22,165 bases of DNA from a virus, in the IMG/VR virus record IMGVR_UViG_3300044655_001105, positions 1 to 22,165 of that record. One strand, written 5' to 3'. Both the position numbers and the translations under genes were made by a program. Positions 1-5,016 of the stretch are shown in pieces. The notes beneath the pieces were generated by a model that did no database searches, was not told the origin of the DNA, and was given only the letters and a program-made list of their open reading frames with translations. Every line of letters begins with the position of its first letter. Position 1 is the first letter of the stretch.

Positions 1-282
1 AAGGTACATCGTTACGAGCCAAGGTCTATGATTACGACGATGTGCCACGATAAGAGTGCGATCATTGCAGTCGCGCAGTGCTTGATCCATGGCAGCATCC
101 ACGTTTAGGCGCTCTACTCGTTTGCATTCGATATGATAATTCGCCAATTCGCTGCACACTACGTCAGAATCTCCGGCGGCACCGCAGAATTGTTGAGTAC
201 GTCTAGCCGTATAGCCATGCTCGCGTAGTTTGGCGGCTAGTTCTCGTTCGCCTGCTGATCCTTTGGCCTTTGAGTTTGTCAT
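1..282 (-). CDS. Hjc-like PDDEXK Holliday junction resolvase (3' part missing)
   Basis: The gene starts at ATG 282 and runs off the left edge, leaving 94 residues. The visible protein has the layout of the small archaeal-type Hjc/phage PDDEXK nucleases: an N-terminal helix with GERE (E12), a basic stretch, then GDSDVV (D40), then the ECK element (E52, K54), which together supply the metal-binding and catalytic residues. It continues with a helix ending in DQAL and a strand with VAHRRN and PWLVTM (about 79-92), as expected for the end of the fold. Such enzymes cut branched DNA made by recombination and replication before packaging. Its ATG overlaps the stop of the upstream gene by one base (TAATG), so the two are probably translationally coupled. 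It is the last visible gene of an operon that begins with an annealing protein, which fits a recombination role. The family call is fairly sure; branched-DNA specificity is inferred. Confidence 0.8.
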   Translation of the reverse strand, partial: MTNSKAKGSAGERELAAKLREHGYTARRTQQFCGAAGDSDVVCSELANYHIECKRVERLNVDAAMDQALRDCNDRTLIVAHRRNHRPWLVTMYL

Positions 283-791
283 TATAATTGTTGCAACTCT
301 TTTAGTCTTTTCAATCCCAATTCGTCAGCGTTGGCCCAACATTCACTTTCAATTTTTCGAGCTTCTTCTAAAAAACAAGAGTAGAAACAGAAATAAAATT
401 TAGAGCGCGGCCAGTTTGCGTTATTCGGCCAATGTTCCTGTGACAAAAATACTTTGCGAACCCATGGTTCGTGATTCAACCATCTTTGATTCATGTTTTT
501 AGTAATGCCAACATAAACAAATGATTTATCAGTTACCCATTGCGTTTTAACGTGCGGTTTTTCGACATATAACGCATACAATCCTTCCAACTGATTTTTG
601 CGTATGTAAGTTGATCTAGTTAATAGCCATATTTCCAAAGGCAAAACGCGACCGTTTTCTTTGAAATGATTGAGTAACCACCCTACAGTATTGTTACTGC
701 CATACAAGGCGCTAAATGATTCAACCTCATTTACTACTTCCTGCAGATTTTCTAATTTTGATGTTAGTTCTTCAGTGATCATTGTATTCAC
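282..791 (-). CDS. GIY-YIG nuclease-like protein
   Basis: A 169-residue protein; the start is GTG directly after the stop of the upstream gene, with a second possible start at ATG 782. Residues 1-65 are a helical region I do not recognise. From residue 70 the sequence reads GLYALYV, then VYVGITKNMNQRWLNH (92-107). This matches the GIY and YIG elements with the conserved arginine (R103) and histidine (H107), and a Glu-rich helix (EEARKIESE, about 143-151) could supply the metal-binding glutamate. The motifs support a GIY-YIG-fold nuclease. Whether it acts as a free-standing homing endonuclease, a repair enzyme or a structural variant cannot be told. It sits between a conserved phage protein and the Hjc-like resolvase in the same operon. 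Its codons look more A/T-rich than those of its neighbours, which would fit recent acquisition. Confidence 0.6.
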   Translation of the reverse strand: MNTMITEELTSKLENLQEVVNEVESFSALYGSNNTVGWLLNHFKENGRVLPLEIWLLTRSTYIRKNQLEGLYALYVEKPHVKTQWVTDKSFVYVGITKNMNQRWLNHEPWVRKVFLSQEHWPNNANWPRSKFYFCFYSCFLEEARKIESECWANADELGLKRLKELQQL

Positions 792-1400
792 TTAATAGAA
801 AACCTCGTCTTTATCTGCAACCGACCACCGTTTAGAATCCTCAGCCGTCCAGATAGTTTCAATGGTGCGGTAGCCTTTTGTTTCGGGGCGGCTAGTGTTG
901 CCAATAAAAAACCCGTCTTGAAACGCTAGCCGGTTGGTTGGTAACGCCGCGATCTGGCCATTGTCAAGAAGCACAATGTGAGCACACTTGTTTTGATCGG
1001 GTTGGAGCACGTAGCCAGCTTTGTCGTCGCTGTCAGGTAACCAGTCAACGGTGCAGTAGTATTTTCCCGGCACTTCTGTTTTATCTTTTAGAATTGCTCG
1101 CACTTCATAGTCTCGCAAGAAGTCTAGAACGCTCACCACGGGCTTGTAGCTGTAACAGTCCCATAGCTGCAATCGTTCTAAATCATAGCACTCAGAGCCG
1201 CCTGGAGCGTGTAGTAGCCAGTGCAAAGGAACATGCCGAAAGTGCGCTCCGCTTTGAAGCAGCACGTGAAATTGTAATGCCCGTCCCCGATAACTTTGCA
1301 GCGCAAACAAATAGCCTGGTTCGTAACCGCTTGCCTCATCGTTCTGAGTCAAATGGCGATTGTGTATCCAGACTTTTAACGGTGGCAGATCAGCGTTCAC
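792..1400 (-). CDS. Conserved phage protein of unknown function
   Basis: A 202-residue protein starting at GTG 1400, which overlaps the stop of the upstream gene as GTGA. It is rich in aromatic residues and Trp (VPLHWLLHAP, LQLWDCYSY, TVDWLPDSDD) and looks mainly beta-stranded. I recognise the general pattern (a short basic N-terminus, a WDC.SY.PVV segment, then a TVDWLPDS...LQPDQNKCAHI segment and a PTNR...FIG segment) from uncharacterised phage proteins found in early/DNA-metabolism operons, but know no established function. No nuclease or nucleotide-binding motif is visible. It lies between a 49-residue basic protein and two nuclease-like genes, so a role linked to DNA processing is possible by association only. 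Confidence 0.75.
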   Translation of the reverse strand: MNADLPPLKVWIHNRHLTQNDEASGYEPGYLFALQSYRGRALQFHVLLQSGAHFRHVPLHWLLHAPGGSECYDLERLQLWDCYSYKPVVSVLDFLRDYEVRAILKDKTEVPGKYYCTVDWLPDSDDKAGYVLQPDQNKCAHIVLLDNGQIAALPTNRLAFQDGFFIGNTSRPETKGYRTIETIWTAEDSKRWSVADKDEVFY

Positions 1401-1546
1401 TCAGAAGCAGTGTCCTTTTTTTTTTTGGTAACACCTTTAATGTTACCCTTGTTTTCGGATGCGTAGAAAACTTCCTTACCTTTATCTTTTCCGTAATACT
1501 TCATCATCGCTTGACGGATTTTCAGACCCTTTTTCGTTAGTGGCAT
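1397..1546 (-). CDS. Small basic phage protein (49 aa)
   Basis: The open frame extends further upstream, but ATG 1546 is preceded by a strong ribosome binding site (AGGAGG, about 7-8 bases before), which fixes the start. The product is Lys-rich and begins MPLTKKGLKIRQAMMKYYG, followed by KVFYASENKGNIKGV. This pattern is common among tiny phage proteins; I know no function for it. The C-terminal lysines are coded by an unbroken run of 11 A residues (1416-1426). The stop overlaps the start of the next gene as GTGA, and its first 65 bases overlap the end of the preceding gene in another frame, an unusually deep overlap. High charge and small size suggest nucleic acid binding, which is only an inference. 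Confidence 0.65.
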   Translation of the reverse strand: MPLTKKGLKIRQAMMKYYGKDKGKEVFYASENKGNIKGVTKKKKDTASE

Positions 1547-1739
1547 ACGCTCCTCCTGGTAGACATTTCGCGTCATAATACCACCATCTGTTACCGACAG
1601 GCACCGGCCAAGTAAGTACGATATCAGTTTGTGCTTGCTGATACCCGTCAAGGTAGGCCGCAGCGATATCGGCCTGTAGGTCGCCAGTTTTTAGACACCG
1701 TTCAGCGTATACTTTGGCTATCTCGTTAAGAGTCGGCAT
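1482..1739 (-). CDS. Small phage protein with an FxxGY-like motif
   Basis: An 85-residue frame from ATG 1739, the best of three candidate starts (TTG 1757 and ATG 1751 are alternatives; none has a strong SD). The N-terminal half is helical (LNEIAKVYAERC) and holds AAAYLDGYQQAQ. That is the hydrophobic-xxGYxxA element seen in several other small proteins of this window. A Trp-rich segment (VGNRWWYYDAKCLPGG) and a polar tail follow. The last 65 bases overlap the well-supported 49-residue gene in a different frame, so either the tail is genuinely dual-coded or the real protein is shorter. Function unknown. Confidence 0.5.
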   Translation of the reverse strand: MPTLNEIAKVYAERCLKTGDLQADIAAAYLDGYQQAQTDIVLTWPVPVGNRWWYYDAKCLPGGAYATNEKGSENPSSDDEVLRKR

Positions 1740-1923
1740 CTTCAGGCTCATAGTCAATCAAGACGTCTAATCCTCGGTTGGCTTGATGTATTTCCCCGGC
1801 TCGAAAGCCTGTTATAAAAGCCCTAACAACATCGTTGCGCGTAATAGGTCCAAAGTTGAGGCGCAACAAATCGCAGTATTCTTCGGCGTATTCTTCTGCA
1901 GGATCAGGCTTACTTTTCGACAT
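1726..1923 (-). CDS. Small acidic phage protein (65 aa)
   Basis: Starts at ATG 1923, with a weak SD (GGAA) upstream. It overlaps the upstream gene by 14 bases and the next one by 14 bases if that gene starts at 1739. The sequence is a predicted helix pair: AEEYAEEYCDLLR, then ITRNDVVRAFITGFRAGEIHQAN, then an acidic tail. The AFITGFRAGE element is another copy of the FxxG[YF]xAG motif that recurs in this phage. No enzymatic or DNA-binding motif is visible. It is probably an accessory early protein of unknown role. Confidence 0.6.
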   Translation of the reverse strand: MSKSKPDPAEEYAEEYCDLLRLNFGPITRNDVVRAFITGFRAGEIHQANRGLDVLIDYEPEDADS

Positions 1924-2179
1924 AAATTCCGTTGCCGGACAAGTCTTTAATCTCTACGCGCTCGCAGTGCAGCACGTTTGAAAGAATCAGTTTGGCTAAA
2001 TCAATGGGTTCGCTTGAGTAATTGTCGGCTATTAGTTTGCGTAGGTCCGGGCAGTCAGGCTTGCGGCCAGTAAAATCCTCTTGTTCATAAATCCAGATAG
2101 TAACTTCCCATTTGCCGTCGATGACCCGGTGCGTGCTGTAGAATTGCTGCATGTAGAATAAGTACAGGACCACGGGCAT
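1910..2179 (-). CDS. Hypothetical protein (89 aa)
   Basis: The frame opens at ATG 2179, directly downstream of the palindrome CTGTATACAG. There is no convincing SD, and ATG 2152 (MQQFYSTHRV) is an alternative start. The protein has alternating hydrophobic strands (KWEVTIWIYEQ), a short Cys-containing stretch (KPDCPDLRKLIADN) and a C-terminal strand (VLHCERVEIKDLSGNGIYVEK). I recognise no family. Its end overlaps the next gene by 14 bases, as usual in this operon. The palindrome touching its start codon could control this part of the operon. Confidence 0.5.
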   Translation of the reverse strand: MPVVLYLFYMQQFYSTHRVIDGKWEVTIWIYEQEDFTGRKPDCPDLRKLIADNYSSEPIDLAKLILSNVLHCERVEIKDLSGNGIYVEK

Positions 2180-2180
2180 C

Positions 2181-2190
2181 CTGTATACAG
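2181..2190. promoter_or_regulatory. CTGTATACAG palindrome, copy 1
   Basis: A perfect 10-bp palindrome, extendable to 12 bp (CCTGTATACAGG, 2180-2191), immediately upstream of the ATG at 2179. The identical 10-mer occurs at 4738-4747 in the leader of the same leftward operon. Two copies of a specific 10-mer in 22 kb, both next to starts in one operon, suggest a protein binding site. The ends resemble the CTG...CAG of SOS boxes but the spacing is too short for LexA. Confidence 0.4.
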
Positions 2191-2196
2191 GGAAAA

Positions 2197-2424
2197 TTAA
2201 AACGGTACTTTATCGTCGCCTGATTTCTCGCCAAGTTTTTTCAGATGCGTTGCAACCCACTTCAGTTCGCTTCGCAAAAGTCTAAGCTCATGCGCGAGCA
2301 AAAGAACTTGTCCTGCTGTTGAAGCTGCTACGGCCTTGTACTGCTCGCTGTATCCAACTAGACTTTCGGCTTCGCGCAACAAGGCTTCTGCCTCCCATTC
2401 TTCCCTACTCTTTTTCTTGAACAT
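2197..2424 (-). CDS. Hypothetical helical protein (75 aa)
   Basis: ATG 2424 is preceded by AAGGAT at a suitable distance and is chosen over the upstream TTG. The protein is basic at the N-terminus (MFKKKSREEWEAEA), then strongly helical with heptad-like leucines (LLLAHELRLLRSELKWVATHLKKL), suggesting a coiled coil or small oligomer. It overlaps the end of the helicase-loader-like gene by 20 bases. Its position right after that gene hints at a replication accessory role, but nothing in the sequence proves it. Confidence 0.55.
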   Translation of the reverse strand: MFKKKSREEWEAEALLREAESLVGYSEQYKAVAASTAGQVLLLAHELRLLRSELKWVATHLKKLGEKSGDDKVPF

Positions 2425-2932
2425 GACCAATCCTTTTTGTCATTAAGTTATCGATTAACACCTGCACATTCTCTTGGTTTGCGTTGCCTCTGTCCATCAC
2501 TTGCTTGCTTTCCAAACGCTGCCGAAATTGAGCGCGGACAATGGCTATTTTGTCAGGGTCGCAAGCCGCTAATTCTTTAAGCCCTACAACACCACCAACA
2601 GCTGCCAATGCCGCTGGTGGTAGTTTTTTAGCCTCTTCGTCGGCATAGTAGGTACTTCTTTGTGCGGCTATCATGACCCGCTCCCACAACTTGCCCCAAT
2701 CTTCTTTAAAACCAGCACGAGCCGTCAAAACCGCTTGATTGACTTCGCCTACCGTAGGAGGGAACTGCCTATTTTCGCCCAACAGCGCGATTACGGCGGC
2801 TTGTACTTCGTCGTAAGAGGCATGATGTAGGACCATCTGCCATACCTTATACCGATCCCTACTGAACAAGACTTTGTTCCCAAACTCAGCAGCTAACACC
2901 TTGAATATCTGTCGGACCTGTTCATCAGTCAT
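2405..2932 (-). CDS. Replicative helicase loader/inhibitor, G39P-like
   Basis: A 175-residue protein. Residues 1-70 follow the pattern of the G39P/helicase-loader N-terminal domain: an amphipathic helix (DEQVRQIFKVLAAEF), a second helix (RYKVWQMVLHH), a Tyr-Asp turn leading into a helix with AAVIALL, then FPPTVGEV (about 57-64) before another helix. The C-terminal half is Ala-rich and ends in a helix with FRQRLE and a flexible polar tail, as in loader proteins that contact DnaB through a disordered tail. Such proteins deliver or hold the host or phage DnaB-type helicase at the phage origin. The start overlaps the upstream frame as ATGA; the nearest SD-like GAGG is about 12 bases upstream. No helicase gene lies in the window. 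The domain call rests on pattern only. Confidence 0.55.
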   Translation of the reverse strand: MTDEQVRQIFKVLAAEFGNKVLFSRDRYKVWQMVLHHASYDEVQAAVIALLGENRQFPPTVGEVNQAVLTARAGFKEDWGKLWERVMIAAQRSTYYADEEAKKLPPAALAAVGGVVGLKELAACDPDKIAIVRAQFRQRLESKQVMDRGNANQENVQVLIDNLMTKRIGHVQEKE

Positions 2933-3294
2933 TGTATATATCCCTCATAACAAAAAATTAACTTGACACACTCCCAATTCTCCCCCCTAATACCCCTGAC
3001 CCCAAAACACCCCCCTATCCGTTCGCTTCGCTCACTCTGTTGTTTCCCGCAATGCATCGCATCTGTAATGCTCTTGCATTGCCAATTTCTTCTGTTATTG
3101 AAATTAAACCCTACGGGTTTAATATGATCAGTTCGAGTTTGAATGCTGTAGGGTTGCATCTCAATGATGCACAAGACGTATTCTGATCTGCTTGAGTCAC
3201 AGCATCGGTTGTCTTGCACCTCAATGGTGCACAATACTGTTGGGCTACTTAGCTGTGTTGGTGATTTGCATTTCTTGTGATATATTTTTCTCAT
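2929..3294 (-). CDS. Doubtful Cys-rich ORF opposite a structured region
   Basis: From ATG 3294 this frame encodes 121 residues. It has a good SD (GGAG about 5 bases upstream) and ends with ATGA overlap on the helicase-loader gene, both arguing that it is translated. Against this, the product is unlike a normal fold: Cys-rich, with a 20-residue imperfect repeat (VLCTIEVQ... and VLCIIEMQ...) that is simply the translation of two DNA palindromes, and a low-complexity Ser/Arg/Gly stretch. It also covers exactly the stretch that on the other strand has a promoter-like element, stem-loops and a terminator. I regard real coding and accidental reading of a structured nucleic acid element as about equally likely. 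Confidence 0.4.
   Translation of the reverse strand: MRKIYHKKCKSPTQLSSPTVLCTIEVQDNRCCDSSRSEYVLCIIEMQPYSIQTRTDHIKPVGFNFNNRRNWQCKSITDAMHCGKQQSERSERIGGCFGVRGIRGENWECVKLIFCYEGYIQ
2963..2991 (+). promoter_or_regulatory. Plus-strand sigma70-like promoter
   Basis: A consensus -35 TTGACA (2963-2968) is followed by a 17-bp spacer and CCTAAT (2986-2991, four of six matches to TATAAT). Transcription would start near 2998 and run toward the terminator at 3325-3359, giving an RNA of about 360 bases that crosses no plus-strand gene. A second possible start is TTGGTG (3258-3263), 17 bp, TATATT (3281-3286), which would give an RNA of about 67 bases. Confidence 0.4.
3154..3234. repeat. Two palindromic 21-bp repeats, 60 bp apart
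   Basis: Copies at 3154-3174 and 3214-3234 match at 19 of 21 positions. Each has the core TGCAYC-TCAAT-GRTGCA. The two differences (T to C and A to G) are at paired positions 6 and 14, so the palindrome is kept. The core of copy 2, TGCACC, five bases, GGTGCA, has the half-sites and spacing of an NtrC binding site; no -24/-12 sigma54 promoter was seen nearby. Confidence 0.7.
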
Positions 3295-3324
3295 GTGTCT
3301 CCCCCGTCTTGTCAACGGGACTTG

Positions 3325-3359
3325 CCCATCGATAGCCTCATACTATCGGTGGGTTTTTT
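3325..3359 (+). terminator. Rho-independent terminator, plus strand
   Basis: An 11-bp stem (CCCATCGATAG 3325-3335 with CTATCGGTGGG 3343-3353, one G-T wobble), a 7-base loop and six T residues (3354-3359). On the minus strand the stem is followed by GCAAGTCC, not a T run, so it should stop plus-strand transcription only. No protein gene lies upstream on that strand, which is why a non-coding transcript is proposed. It ends three bases from the CCA end of the tRNA gene. Confidence 0.75.
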
Positions 3360-3361
3360 AT

Positions 3362-3437
3362 TGGCTGAGGCGGTAGGGATCGAACCTACGACATGGCGAT
3401 TAACAGTCGCCTGTTCTACCAACTGAACTACGCCTCA
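3362..3437 (-). tRNA. tRNA-Asn (anticodon GUU), CCA encoded
   Basis: Read on the minus strand this is a complete 76-base cloverleaf. It has a 7-bp acceptor stem (TGAGGCG with CGCCTCA), a D-arm GTTC...GAAC with an AGTTGGTA loop, an anticodon stem GGCGA/TCGCC with loop CTGTTAA (anticodon GTT), a 5-base variable loop, a T-arm GTAGG-TTCGATC-CCTAC, discriminator G and encoded CCA (3362-3364). It lies inside the leftward operon between two protein genes, so it is probably co-transcribed and cut out by host RNases. All arms pair without mismatches, which argues for a working tRNA rather than an attachment-site remnant. Its job is probably to supply Asn-tRNA during phage translation. Confidence 0.95.
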
Positions 3438-3443
3438 GTTTGC

Positions 3444-3698
3444 TTATTCTTGGTTGAAAAGTTCATCGATGCATGACTGCAACCACAAAATCCCGTCTTG
3501 CTGACCCTTTTCGAAATCACTCTTACCAGGATTGATTAGCCCAATTAACCGTTCTGTTTCTTTGTCCAAATGCGCTTTAAGGGCCCTAGCACCGTTTAGG
3601 TAAGCCCTTTCAAGCTTCCTCCTATCCGTAGGGCTACTCAGCGGTGTTTCGGGCCGTAGCGTTGATTGTGAGGCTTCTGCTTCAATTTTACTTTTCAT
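3444..3698 (-). CDS. Small helical phage protein (84 aa)
   Basis: The start is ATG 3698, with a GAG SD-like stretch about 10 bases upstream and an 11-base overlap with the end of the ribbon-helix-helix gene. A polar N-terminal stretch is followed by helices (RKLERAYLNGARALKAHLDKETERLIGLI) and a C-terminal helix (FEKGQQDGILWLQSCIDEL). Both helices contain a weak form of the FxxGxxxG/A element found in other small proteins of this phage. No known family was recognised. The tRNA-Asn lies just downstream in the same transcript. Confidence 0.6.
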   Translation of the reverse strand: MKSKIEAEASQSTLRPETPLSSPTDRRKLERAYLNGARALKAHLDKETERLIGLINPGKSDFEKGQQDGILWLQSCIDELFNQE

Positions 3699-3897
3699 TT
3701 GGTGTCTCAAAGTTAGTCCAGTTCTCCAATGCCTCTTGGAGGGCTACGATCAGTGTCTTGTTTTCTGATTTTGCTACATCCTTGAATTTTTGGAGTAGTT
3801 CAATCCGAACGTGGCACGTCCACCGATCGAAGCCCTCTCTGGGCTTGTCGTAGTTCAAAGCGCGAGGGTACTGCTTTCGTTTCTTGCGCTTTTCCAC
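3688..3897 (-). CDS. Ribbon-helix-helix DNA-binding protein
   Basis: GTG 3897 follows the bet stop by two bases; TTG 3915 is an alternative start. The 69-residue product has a very basic N-terminal arm (EKRKKRKQYPR) and then an Arc/CopG-type layout: a short strand (WTCHVRIEL, about 26-34), a helix (LQKFKDVAKSENK) and, after a short turn with T and L, a second helix (VALQEALENWTN). Proteins of this fold dimerise through the strand and insert it in the DNA major groove, usually acting as repressors. Placed directly after the annealing protein, it may autoregulate this operon; the CTGTATACAG palindromes are possible targets. Fold call moderate, regulatory role inferred. Confidence 0.65.
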   Translation of the reverse strand: MEKRKKRKQYPRALNYDKPREGFDRWTCHVRIELLQKFKDVAKSENKTLIVALQEALENWTNFETPNEK

Positions 3898-3899
3898 AA

Positions 3900-4691
3900 T
3901 TAATCCACGATGCAAGTTGTTAGTTTCTCAAGCCTTATGGGACATTCCCACAGGCCATCACCGATCTGCTTGCAGCTTGAAGAAGTAAGGTAGGCTTCAG
4001 CTATTTCTAACTTGTTACCTTCCAAGCCCGAGACGTCGTAGCGGGTTTTAATTGCCTTAGTTTTCTTGGGCGATTCCTTTAATGGAGCACTCTCCCAAGG
4101 CAATTCATCGCTCGATGCCTTAACTTCACCTGTTTCCCGATCACATGAAACTTCTTGAGTCTCAGATACAGGTAAAGAAACAACAGACTTAACATTGTGA
4201 CTAGCGTACTCACTTGGCATTTCCTCTTGTGTATATAAACCGCCTAGTTCTTGAATAAATGCTTCCCTTATGGCGAGACTTTTCGCGCACTTTGAGAGCA
4301 TAACTGTAGGCATCGTTTTCCACACCGGACTTGGCTTGTTGTACTCATTCCAATAAGCCGTAGCTATTGACGGGAATTTTCTATCCTTGCGGTGTACTTT
4401 TACAGTACAGCTAACAAGCGTTTTACCATCCCACTCAAAAGACACTTCCATGCCATCGAATTGGGAATGACTGTTAGCGATACGAAGGAATCCGTTGATT
4501 CCAGTCATAAGCTGCAAACGACCGTTAGCCTTAATGGCCCACATCTCTTTGGTCAGTGGGTTTAGCCCGGTTGTTTTGCAAATCTCAACAAAAAGTTGAA
4601 ACTCCGCATCCGTCAGTTCTTTGGCAATGCTGTTGCGCAGGGCGTGCAACATCTCGATTACGCTTGGTGCTATCAAAACATCTTTGCTCAT
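3900..4691 (-). CDS. bet: Bet/RecT-family single-strand annealing protein
   Basis: A 263-residue protein whose N-terminal 165 residues carry the hallmarks of the lambda Bet branch of RecT recombinases. These are LTDAEFQLFVEICKTTGLNP (26-45), KEMWAIKANGRLQLMTGINGF, a central strand region with WDG and KVHRKD, and MLSKCAKSLAIREAFIQELGG.YTQEEM. It would anneal complementary single strands, normally with an exonuclease partner that is not in the window. The C-terminal part is a polar linker, then a short domain with two Cys (SSSCKQIGDGLWECP) that could be a host-SSB or partner contact; this is a guess. ATG 4691 has an excellent SD (AAGGAG). It is the first gene of the long leftward operon, which also holds a resolvase and helicase loader. 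Confidence 0.9.
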   Translation of the reverse strand: MSKDVLIAPSVIEMLHALRNSIAKELTDAEFQLFVEICKTTGLNPLTKEMWAIKANGRLQLMTGINGFLRIANSHSQFDGMEVSFEWDGKTLVSCTVKVHRKDRKFPSIATAYWNEYNKPSPVWKTMPTVMLSKCAKSLAIREAFIQELGGLYTQEEMPSEYASHNVKSVVSLPVSETQEVSCDRETGEVKASSDELPWESAPLKESPKKTKAIKTRYDVSGLEGNKLEIAEAYLTSSSCKQIGDGLWECPIRLEKLTTCIVD

Positions 4692-4737
4692 ATTGTCTCC
4701 TTATTGTTTAGCCCGAAGGCTTTTCACGCACCTTACT

Positions 4738-4747
4738 CTGTATACAG
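4738..4747. promoter_or_regulatory. CTGTATACAG palindrome, copy 2
   Basis: Identical to the 10-mer at 2181-2190. It lies about 47 bases before the bet ATG and about 80 bases downstream of the inferred start of the leftward transcript, a position suited to an operator or roadblock. The ribbon-helix-helix protein coded in this operon is one candidate binder; this is inference. Confidence 0.4.
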
Positions 4748-4833
4748 CGGCATCGCAAGGTGGTTCCTAAATGATTTTGAAAATGATTCGAGTTGTCAGA
4801 ATTTTTTTAAAAACCCGATCACTTTGGTCCAAT

Positions 4834-4890
4834 TTTATACTTAGGCTACACCGACATTTACACGACAGTTTGCCGACAGTATCTCGACAA
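4834..4890 (-). promoter_or_regulatory. Pho-box-like activator array and -10 for the bet operon
   Basis: On the minus strand four 7-bp units TTGTCGA, CTGTCGG, CTGTCGT and ATGTCGG are each separated by 4 bp (GATA, CAAA, GTAA), giving an exact 11-bp period (TGTCG cores at 4889, 4878, 4867 and 4856 downward). Eleven bases after the last unit comes TATAAA (4839-4834). This is the layout of PhoB-type promoters, where tandem CTGTCAT units with A/T-rich 4-bp spacers replace the -35 element about 10-11 bp before the -10. No TTGACA-like -35 fits this -10. The fifth base of the core (G instead of A in CTGTCAT) departs from the E. coli consensus. Confidence 0.55.
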
Positions 4891-5016
4891 TCAGCCGAAG
4901 GATGATGGCAGAATGCCACCATGCCGACCTAATTCAGCCCGTGATACACCTCTCCTGTTGGCAGGATTAACCTACCCCATAATCACCCCCCTTTATCGTG
5001 CTACGATTGCCGCTGC

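Larger units (their letters stand above)
2998..3359 (+). ncRNA. Candidate structured RNA, antisense to the leftward operon
   Basis: Between the promoter-like element at 2963 and a strong terminator, the plus strand can form a series of stem-loops. They are: GCAATGC 3049-3055 with GCATTGC 3076-3082, enclosing GCAT/ATGC 3059-3071; ATTAAACCC 3103-3111 with GGGTTTAAT 3115-3123; TGCATC/GATGCA 3155-3171; TGCACC/GGTGCA 3215-3231; and CCCGT 3303-3307 with ACGGG 3315-3319. A longer pairing (ATGCTGT 3143-3149 with ACAGCAT 3199-3205) encloses the third, and GATCAG 3126-3131 with CTGATC 3183-3188 would compete with it or form a pseudoknot. No plus-strand gene lies here. It may be a regulatory or antisense RNA; alternatively the hairpins are DNA-level protein sites or act in the leftward mRNA. 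Confidence 0.4.
4692..5016. other. Gene-free control region upstream of bet
   Basis: This stretch of 325 bases carries no convincing gene. From right to left it holds two small inverted repeats (TCCTG-TTGG-CAGGA 4953-4966 and TGGCA-GAA-TGCCA 4906-4918), the four-unit TGTCG array, a -10-like TATAAA, an A/T-rich stretch, two AAATGATT repeats 12 bp apart (4769-4776, 4781-4788) and the second CTGTATACAG palindrome. The leader from the inferred start near 4827 to the bet ATG would be about 135 bases. No T-run terminator for the operon ending at 5017 was found. Confidence 0.6.

Noticed and set aside
1416-1426. Run of 11 A (minus strand) as a programmed frameshift joining the 49-residue gene to the next one
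   Set aside because: A -1 shift on this run meets a TGA immediately before the GTG start of the next gene, so no fusion product would be made.
938-1540. 200-residue plus-strand reading frame
   Set aside because: It lies opposite two coherent minus-strand genes with SDs and coupled starts, and its product is Cys/Ser/Arg-rich without fold-like features.
2181-2190. LexA (SOS) box
   Set aside because: Canonical boxes have CTGT and ACAG separated by eight bases; here only two bases separate them.
3154-3234. CRISPR array
   Set aside because: Only two repeat units, palindromic and 60 bp apart, with no further copies and no cas genes.
3325-3359. Terminator for the leftward operon at the tRNA
   Set aside because: On the minus strand the stem is followed by GCAAGTCC, with no T run, so it should not stop leftward transcription.
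3362-3437. tRNA-Asn as an integration attachment site
   Set aside because: The tRNA is complete with CCA and sits inside an operon; no integrase and no partial duplicate of its 3' end were seen.
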